Shown piece by piece: positions 58,403 through 64,000 of a stretch of 64,000 bases of DNA. This DNA comes from Millisia brevis NBRC 105863 (lineage in GTDB: Bacteria > Actinomycetota > Actinomycetes > Mycobacteriales > Mycobacteriaceae). The notes beneath the pieces were generated by a model. That model was not told the DNA's origin, searched no databases, and was given only the letters and a program-made list of their open reading frames with translations. Made by a program: the position numbers and the translations under genes. Every line of letters starts with the position of its first letter. Position 1 is the first letter of the stretch. The stretch lies in NCBI RefSeq assembly GCF_001552615.1, contig NZ_BCRN01000002.1, positions 310,001 to 374,000 on the forward strand, read 5' to 3'.

Positions 58403-61189
58403 TCACCAGAGCCGACGGGGGCCCTCCGTATTGGTGTCCTCCGGGCGCACCCAGGCGCGCGCGTCGGTGATGAACGCGCCGTCCGGTGAGGACAGGATCG
58501 GGTCGCACACGATCGACGGAACCTCCGGGAAGTCGGAGACCAGGGTCGCGATCCGTTCGACCACATCCGCCAGCGCCGCCTTGTCGACGCCCTCGCGAGT
58601 GCTGTCGCCGTTGAGCAGGGGCGCGGCCCGCGGCGCGTCGACCAGCCCGACCGCCTCCTCGCGGGAGATCGGCACGACCGCATAGGACCGGTCGTTGAAC
58701 AGCGCCGGGATCACCCCGGACAGACCGAACGACACCAGCGGCCCGAAGGCCGGATCGTCGCTGGCCCGCACCGAGCAGCCGATGCCCTTGGGGACGCGCA
58801 CCTGCACCTGCACCCACGGGCTGCCGATCTCGGCGGTCAGGTCGTTGTAGGCCTGCCGCACCCCGTCCGCCGCGGTCAGGTCCAGGCGCACGCCGCCGAG
58901 ATCGGGGCGGTGCCGCCACCCGACGTCCAGGGCCTTGACCACCACCGGGTAGCCGATCTCCTCGGCGGCCGCGACCGCGTCGTCGGCGTTGTCGACCCGC
59001 TTGAAGGCGGGCAACTCGAGGCCGTAGCAGCGCAGCAGCTTCGCGGTGTCGACGTCGCTGAGTTCGCCGCCGCTCGGCTCGCTCTCCAGGTAGGCGTCGA
59101 TCAGCTCGCGTGCCGCCGCCCGGTCGATACCGTCCGGGCGGACCGGTCGCGGTTCCGGTGTGGCCCGCCAGGCGACGTAACGCCAGGCGCGGGCGAGCGC
59201 GGCCACCGCCCGATCGGGGTCGGGATAGGACGGGATCGACCCGAATCCGGCGACACCACCCGACTCGTCGATCCCCCGGGCCAGGACGTCCGGGATGCCC
59301 TCGGCGGCCAGGAAGGTGGTCAATACCGGCTTGTCGCTGCCGCTGGTGGCGCCGAGCAGTTCGCTGGCGAACTCGGAGACCCGAACGGTCACCGGCGGCA
59401 CGAAGACGGCGATCACCGAGTCGACATCGTGGCGCCGCAACTGCTCGGCGACCGTGACGGCAAGGGTGTGGCCGTCCGCCGCGGCCCCGACGTCGATCGG
59501 GTCGTAGGCGTCGAGCCCGGCGCGGCGGCAGGAGACGACGGCGAGCACACCGAGGGCGGTCGAGTTCGACACCACCGCCACCCGCGGCCCCTGGGGCAGC
59601 GGCTGATAGCCGATCAGCGCGGCCGTATCGAACAGTTCGGAGATCGAGCCGACCTGGATCACGCCGACCTGCTCGAAGAGCGTCCGGACGATCGTGTCGT
59701 CGACCGCGGCACCCGATGCCACCGACGGCGGCGCCGCGCCGCGGCCGCTCTTGACCGCGATGATCGGCTTGCGGCGCGATACCCGTCGCGCGATCCGGGT
59801 GAACTTGCGGGCGTTGCCCAGCGTCTCCAGGTAGAGCAGCACCAGGTCGGTCGAGTCGTCGGTGTCCCAGTACTGGAGCAGGTCGTTGCCGGACAGATCC
59901 GCGCGGTTGCCGGCGGAGACGAAGGTCGACAGCCCGAGACCCCGGGTGGCGGCCTGGTCGAGGATCGCGATGCCCAGGGCGCCGGACTGGCAGAAGAAGC
60001 CGATCCGACCGGCCGGGGGCATCCGCGGCGCGAGGGTCGCGTTGAGCGAGACCTCCGGATCGGTATTGGCGACGCCGAGGGCGGCGGGACCGACCACGCG
60101 CATACCGTGGGCCCGCGCCGCGCGCACCAGGGCGCGCTCGCGCTGCCGACCGGCATTGCCCGCCTCGGAGAAGCCGGACGAGACGATCACGATCGCCCGC
60201 ACACCCTTCTCGAGGCAGTCGTCGAGGACGGCGTCGATCGCATCGGCGGGGACGGCCGCTACCGCCAGGTCGACGTCGTCGGGGATATCGCGCACCGACG
60301 GATAGGCGCGCACCCCGGCGACCGACGTGCGTTCGGCGTGCACCGGGAAGACCGGCCCGGTGAAGCCGGCGCGCAGCAGATTGGTCAGCACGACGTTGCC
60401 GACCTTGTTCGGGTCGGCGGAGGCGCCGATCACCGCGACCGAGCGGGGCCGCAACATATTGCCGACATTGCGGGCCTCGGCGGCCGACTCGCGACGGTTG
60501 CGGACGGTGACCTGGACGTCGTTGGGGTCGATGGCGAATTCGAGGCGGATGACGCCTTCCTCGAAACGTCGCTCGACGGTGTAACCGGCCTGCTGGAAGA
60601 CCGTCAGCATCGCCTGGTTCTCGGCGAGTACGTCGGCGACGAAGCGGTGCAGGCCGCTCTCGCCGGCCGCCGCGGCGAGGTGTTCGAGCAGGATCGGTCC
60701 GAGACCGCGCCCCTGGTGGGAGTCGGCGACGACGAAGGCGACCTCGGCGGACAGTCCGTCACCCTCGGGCAGGTGCTCGTACCGGCCGACGGCGATGATC
60801 TCGTCGCCGAGCAGCATGATCAGCGCTTCGCGGTACTTGTGGTCGACCACCACGAAGCGATGCAGATCGCGCGGCGTGATCACCGGGTAGGGGCCGAAGT
60901 AGCGCAGGAAGCGGGTCCGCGCGGACAACCCCCCGTGGAAGTCGACCAGGCGTTGGGCGTCGTCGGGGGTCATCGGCCGCAGCAGCACCACTCGACCGTC
61001 GGAGGCCAGGACATCGGCCTCGCGGTGCAGCGGGTACTCCCGGCCGATCCGCAGCTTCTCGCGCGCCGCGTCGTCCGCCGGGGGCGGCAGCAGCGGCGGC
61101 GCCTCCGGCTGCGGTGCATCGGTTCCGGCGGCGGCAACCGTGCCGGCGCCCCCGCCCGACCTGCCCCGTGCGGAATTGTTCTCGGTCAC
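58403..61189 (-). CDS. GNAT plus NDP-forming acyl-CoA synthetase fusion (Pat-like protein acetyltransferase)
   Basis: 928 residues. GNAT at about 65-225 with HQGRGLGPILLEHL (acetyl-CoA loop). CoA-binding domain from RPRSVAVIGASADPNKVGNV, then the succinyl-CoA-ligase-like flavodoxin domains with FCQSGALGIAILD, and an ATP-grasp at about 690-905. Near AVKSGRGAAPPSVASGAAVD the phosphohistidine HTG motif of active NDP-forming synthetases is not seen. That fits regulatory Pat enzymes that acetylate acyl-CoA synthetases. GTG 61189 has AAGGAG at 5 nt. Confidence 0.88.
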   Translation of the reverse strand: MTENNSARGRSGGGAGTVAAAGTDAPQPEAPPLLPPPADDAAREKLRIGREYPLHREADVLASDGRVVLLRPMTPDDAQRLVDFHGGLSARTRFLRYFGPYPVITPRDLHRFVVVDHKYREALIMLLGDEIIAVGRYEHLPEGDGLSAEVAFVVADSHQGRGLGPILLEHLAAAAGESGLHRFVADVLAENQAMLTVFQQAGYTVERRFEEGVIRLEFAIDPNDVQVTVRNRRESAAEARNVGNMLRPRSVAVIGASADPNKVGNVVLTNLLRAGFTGPVFPVHAERTSVAGVRAYPSVRDIPDDVDLAVAAVPADAIDAVLDDCLEKGVRAIVIVSSGFSEAGNAGRQRERALVRAARAHGMRVVGPAALGVANTDPEVSLNATLAPRMPPAGRIGFFCQSGALGIAILDQAATRGLGLSTFVSAGNRADLSGNDLLQYWDTDDSTDLVLLYLETLGNARKFTRIARRVSRRKPIIAVKSGRGAAPPSVASGAAVDDTIVRTLFEQVGVIQVGSISELFDTAALIGYQPLPQGPRVAVVSNSTALGVLAVVSCRRAGLDAYDPIDVGAAADGHTLAVTVAEQLRRHDVDSVIAVFVPPVTVRVSEFASELLGATSGSDKPVLTTFLAAEGIPDVLARGIDESGGVAGFGSIPSYPDPDRAVAALARAWRYVAWRATPEPRPVRPDGIDRAAARELIDAYLESEPSGGELSDVDTAKLLRCYGLELPAFKRVDNADDAVAAAEEIGYPVVVKALDVGWRHRPDLGGVRLDLTAADGVRQAYNDLTAEIGSPWVQVQVRVPKGIGCSVRASDDPAFGPLVSFGLSGVIPALFNDRSYAVVPISREEAVGLVDAPRAAPLLNGDSTREGVDKAALADVVERIATLVSDFPEVPSIVCDPILSSPDGAFITDARAWVRPEDTNTEGPRRLW

Positions 61190-61287
61190 GAGCTCTCCTT
61201 ACCGTCACCCGTCGCGATCGATCGGTCCACGGCCGCGTCTCGTCCTTCAGTCTTGTACCGGTCGGGCCCGGTGCGAATGTCGGCTAC

Positions 61288-61361
61288 GTCTCGAAATCCG
61301 GTGTCTCGACATCCGGTGTCTCGACATCCGGCCTGTCGAAACATCGGTGTCTCGACATCGG
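61288..61361. repeat. Array of four TGTCxxxACA elements
   Basis: TGTCTCGACA at 61302, 61317 and 61348 and TGTCGAAACA at 61334, spaced 14-17 bp, sit inside a degenerate 15-bp tandem repeat. The array lies between the start of the Pat-like gene and the stop of acuC, so it is upstream of the Pat-like gene. Confidence 0.85.
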
Positions 61362-61368
61362 CACAGCT

Positions 61369-62637
61369 TCAGTCTCGTACATCGTCGGGGTCGAGGCCCA
61401 GGGTCGGGAAGACCGACCGCCGAACGGCGAGGATCGCACCATCCACCCGCTCGACCGCCCGGTCGTGGCGCGGATCGCCGGTATCCGGGGCTCCGCCCGG
61501 CCCGTCCCAGGGTGCGTAGTACGCCGATCCCCCGTCCCCGAAGGTATCGGGCAGTTCGATACCCGGCACCGATTCGTGGACGGTCTGCTTCCACTTCTCC
61601 GGGATCGGGGTTGTCGGGTCCAGATCGCGATCGAGGGCGGTCGCCAACAGATGCGTCCACGACCGGGGCACCACCCGGATCACCCCGTAGCCACCGCCGC
61701 CGACGGCGAGCCACCGCCCCTCGCACAGTTCGTCGGCGAGATCGCGCATCGCCCGGAACGCACCGACCTGCCCCTCGACGGTCAGCGACAGATCCGCGAG
61801 CGGATCCTCCTTGTGGGTGTCGACCCCGCACTGGCTGACGATGATCTGCGGCTTGAAGGCGCGCAGCACCGACGGCACCACACCGTGGAATGCCCGCAGC
61901 CACAACGCGTCCTCGGTGCCGGGCAGGAGCGGAATGTTGACGATCGTGCCCTCCGCGGCGCCCTTGCCGATCTCGGCCGCCCAGCCGGTATTCGGCCACA
62001 GCGTCGCCGGGTGCTGGTGGATCGACACCGTCATCACCCGCGGATCGTCCTGGAACGCCGCCTGGACGCCGTCGCCGTGGTGGACGTCGACGTCGATATA
62101 GGCGATGCGCTCGTAGCCGCGGTCGAGCAACCACGAAATGGCAACGGCCGCATCGTTGTACACGCAGAAGCCGGATGCGTAGTCCGACATCGCGTGGTGC
62201 ATCCCGCCGCCGATGTTGACCGCGCGGGTGGCGACACCGTCGGCGATCGCCCGGGCCGCGGCCATCGTGCCGCCGGCGATCACCGACCCCGCCTCGTGCA
62301 TGCCGGCGAAGATCGGGTTGTCATCGGAACCGAGACCGTGGTCGAACTCGGGGCCCGGCAGAATCGCGGGCTCCCCGGCCGCCGACGCCTTGGCGACCGC
62401 GTCGATGTAACCGCGGGTATGCACCCGCAGCAGTTCGGTCTCCGCCGCGATCCCCGGGGCGATCGTCTCGACATCGTCGAGAATCCCGACATTCTCGGCC
62501 AATGCCATGGTGAGCGCGAGTCGCGTGGGACTCATGGGATGGTCCGCACTCCATCGGTACTGAAGGAAGCTGCGACTCCACACAACCGCCCCACTGCGCG
62601 ACCTTCCAACCGGCTCCGTCGACGATGTTGCCCGCAT
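61369..62637 (-). CDS. acuC: AcuC-type histone deacetylase-family deacetylase
   Basis: 422 residues. HDAC-fold active site: GGGMHHAMSDYASGFCVYN, DVDVHHGDGVQAAF (zinc Asp/His), VDTHKEDPLADL with the second Asp, and GGGGYGVIRVV. In Bacillus AcuC deacetylates acetyl-CoA synthetase. Here it lies next to a Pat-like acetyltransferase, a probable opposing pair. The start is unsure; ATG 62637 precedes the domain by 20 residues and a GTG near the conserved VVWSRSFLQYRW is possible. Confidence 0.87.
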   Translation of the reverse strand: MRATSSTEPVGRSRSGAVVWSRSFLQYRWSADHPMSPTRLALTMALAENVGILDDVETIAPGIAAETELLRVHTRGYIDAVAKASAAGEPAILPGPEFDHGLGSDDNPIFAGMHEAGSVIAGGTMAAARAIADGVATRAVNIGGGMHHAMSDYASGFCVYNDAAVAISWLLDRGYERIAYIDVDVHHGDGVQAAFQDDPRVMTVSIHQHPATLWPNTGWAAEIGKGAAEGTIVNIPLLPGTEDALWLRAFHGVVPSVLRAFKPQIIVSQCGVDTHKEDPLADLSLTVEGQVGAFRAMRDLADELCEGRWLAVGGGGYGVIRVVPRSWTHLLATALDRDLDPTTPIPEKWKQTVHESVPGIELPDTFGDGGSAYYAPWDGPGGAPDTGDPRHDRAVERVDGAILAVRRSVFPTLGLDPDDVRD

Positions 62638-62706
62638 AACCTCGACGCTACGGCACCGACAACACTCCGGGGCACGGACGAGAACTATCTATCGCACGGG
62701 ATACCT

Positions 62707-62724
62707 CCTACCCGATCGGGTAGG
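62707..62724. promoter_or_regulatory. Perfect 18-bp palindrome between acuC and ideR
   Basis: CCTACCCGATCGGGTAGG is a perfect palindrome flanked on both sides by TACCTC. It is 70 bp upstream of acuC and 170 bp upstream of ideR. It does not match the IdeR box. Confidence 0.7.
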
Positions 62725-62861
62725 TACCTCACCGCGCTGCGCTGGGCGAATCACATCGAGGGAATCAACCGTGCGCGGGAACTGTTGGCAGTACCGAGAC
62801 GCCCCGCCGGGCGACGGCCACCCGTTGGGGTGGACGTCACCTGCTTCGGGGTGCGCAAGGC

Positions 62862-62867
62862 TAGAAT
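62862..62867 (+). promoter_or_regulatory. Candidate -10 element of ideR
   Basis: TAGAAT lies 26 nt before the ideR GTG; no good -35 is seen. Confidence 0.4.
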
Positions 62868-62892
62868 CACCCCATAGCGAAGGGATATCTGC

Positions 62893-63582
62893 GTGAAGGA
62901 TCTCGTCGACACCACCGAGATGTACCTCCGAACGATCTACGATCTCGAGGAGGAAGGCGTTGTGCCGCTGCGAGCGCGCATCGCTGAGCGCCTGGACCAG
63001 AGTGGCCCGACCGTCAGCCAGACCGTCGCCCGCATGGAACGCGACGGGCTGCTCAATGTCGCCGGTGACCGTCACCTCAAGTTGACCGACAAGGGTCGCG
63101 AACTCGCGATCTCGGTGATGCGCAAGCATCGCCTGGCCGAGCGGCTGCTGGTCGACGTGATCGGGCTGCGGTGGGAAGAGGTGCACGCCGAGGCCTGCCG
63201 CTGGGAGCACGTGATGAGCGAGGAGGTCGAGCGCCGCCTCGTCGAGGTGCTCAACAACCCGACGACCTCCCCCTACGGCAACCCGATCCCGGGGCTCGAC
63301 CAGCTCGGCGTCGGCCAGACCGCGCCGACCCCCGAGGCGCTGGTGCGGCTGAGCGATCTGTCCGCCGGGCAGGCGACCGCCGTCGTGGTGCGCCGGCTCG
63401 CCGAGTACGTCCAGTCCGATCCCGAATTGATCGGCCGACTGCGCGATGCGGGTGTCGTCCCCGATGCCCGCGTGACGGTGACGCTCGACGCGTCCGGCAC
63501 CGCCACGATCACGACGCAGGGTCACGAGGACGTCGAGTTGTCGCCGGAGATGGCACACGCCGTGCAGGTGAAGACCGTCTGA
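62893..63582 (+). CDS. ideR: Iron-dependent repressor IdeR (DtxR family)
   Basis: 229 residues. The HTH is in [20 protein letters not shown]. All metal ligands of mycobacterial IdeR are at the expected numbers: site 1 H79, E83, H98 and site 2 M10, C102, E105, H106. An SH3-like third domain ends the protein. It represses siderophore and iron uptake genes when loaded with Fe(II). GTG 62893 with GAAGGGA upstream. Its stop shares one base with the galE start. Confidence 0.96.
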   Translation: MKDLVDTTEMYLRTIYDLEEEGVVPLRARIAERLDQSGPTVSQTVARMERDGLLNVAGDRHLKLTDKGRELAISVMRKHRLAERLLVDVIGLRWEEVHAEACRWEHVMSEEVERRLVEVLNNPTTSPYGNPIPGLDQLGVGQTAPTPEALVRLSDLSAGQATAVVVRRLAEYVQSDPELIGRLRDAGVVPDARVTVTLDASGTATITTQGHEDVELSPEMAHAVQVKTV

Positions 63583-64000
63583 TGCGACTGCTGGTCACCG
63601 GCGGCGCCGGATATGTGGGTGGCGTATGCGCGGCGGTCCTGCTCGAGCGGGGTCACGAGGTCGTGATCATCGACGATCTGAGCACCGGTAACCGGGACGG
63701 CGTCCCGCCCGGGGCGACCTTCGTCGAGGGATCGGTGATCGATACCGTTACCGGCGTCTTCGCCGAGTACGGCCCGTTCGACGGTGTGCTGCATTTCGCG
63801 GCGCAGTCGCTGGTGGGCGAGTCGGTCCTCGATCCGGCGAAGTACTGGCACGGCAATGTCGAAACCGCGCTGGCGCTGCTGGACGCGATCGTCGCCTCCG
63901 GCACCCCGCGGCTGGTGTTCTCCTCGACCGCGGCCACCTACGGCGAACCGGAGATCACCCCGATCACCGAGGACATGCCGACCGCCCCGACCAATACCTA
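63582..64000 (+). CDS. galE: UDP-glucose 4-epimerase GalE (3' end outside window)
   Basis: The first 139 residues are present. NAD site [33 protein letters not shown], and [13 protein letters not shown] with the catalytic Ser/Thr; the YxxxK lies beyond the edge. It interconverts UDP-glucose and UDP-galactose for arabinogalactan. It overlaps the ideR stop by one base; sigB-dtxR-galE order is known from corynebacteria. Confidence 0.93.
   Translation, partial: MRLLVTGGAGYVGGVCAAVLLERGHEVVIIDDLSTGNRDGVPPGATFVEGSVIDTVTGVFAEYGPFDGVLHFAAQSLVGESVLDPAKYWHGNVETALALLDAIVASGTPRLVFSSTAATYGEPEITPITEDMPTAPTNT

Noticed and set aside
61288-61361. Repeat array as part of a protein-coding gene
   Set aside because: The plus-strand frame through it gives short Ser/Thr/Gly units with no family and no conserved flanks.
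58910-61519. An 869-codon open frame on the plus strand
   Set aside because: Antisense to the Pat-like gene, whose domains are clear; no family in the plus frame.
62707-62724. The palindrome as an IdeR box
   Set aside because: The IdeR consensus has TTAGG and CCTAA arms around a short centre; these are not present.

Overview
The window is chromosomal DNA from a high-GC, mycolic-acid-type actinobacterium (order Mycobacteriales). Gordonia or a close relative such as Williamsia is my best guess, but the genus is not proven. From about 7.2 kb to the right edge the gene order follows the Mycobacterium tuberculosis block Rv2670c to Rv2711 from memory: zapE-like, ribD-like, Rv2672-like, aftC, msrB, hemQ, hemY, hemE, DUF3000, rnd, dxs, trmA-like, APC permease, ceoB, ceoC, DUF3159, OB-fold, hydrolase, DUF3710, dut, DUF3093, DUF4193, cei, suhB, ppgK, sigA, sigB, ideR. 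AftC and Cei are envelope genes typical of this group.

Layout. Bases 1-2.5 kb are accessory: the end of an SDR gene, two decayed gene tails and an unknown zinc-ribbon protein beside a tRNA-Val(CAC). At 2.9-3.2 kb lies a tRNA-Gly(GCC), Cys(GCA), Val(GAC) cluster with a strong terminator. From 3.2 to 7.1 kb come a TauE/SafE permease, an alpha/beta hydrolase with an Asp nucleophile, a GNAT enzyme, a YchJ-like protein and a luciferase-like monooxygenase. From 7.2 to 17 kb the conserved block runs from zapE to hemQ, with an inserted molybdenum sulfoxide reductase and a HAD protein.

The unusual part is 17.1-27.5 kb, a cluster lying between hemQ and hemY, which I remember as adjacent in M. tuberculosis. 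It holds four DJ-1/PfpI-superfamily genes, a ferritin-like iminophenyl-pyruvate dimer synthase-like gene, an SDR, a VOC protein, an MFS exporter, a cupin, a HAD protein, and TetR and LysR regulators. Its left arm is a minus-strand operon (DJ-1, dimer-synthase-like, SDR, MFS, VOC) divergent from tetR. Its right arm is a coupled plus-strand run (DJ-1, cupin, DJ-1, HAD), then lysR and a fourth DJ-1 gene. The first two genes of the left operon each carry an apparent 1-nt frameshift. I see no transposase or integrase. This is the best candidate for an undescribed system; its chemistry is unknown.

From 27.5 kb onward is housekeeping: coproporphyrin-dependent haem synthesis (hemY, hemE), isoprenoid synthesis (dxs), potassium uptake regulation (ceoB, ceoC), nucleotide hygiene (dut), inositol and polyphosphate metabolism (suhB, ppgK), both principal-type sigma factors (sigA, sigB), a Pat-like GNAT/acyl-CoA synthetase fusion, an AcuC-type deacetylase, the iron regulator ideR and the start of galE. 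Several short repeats and palindromes in this part look regulatory or variable and are listed separately.
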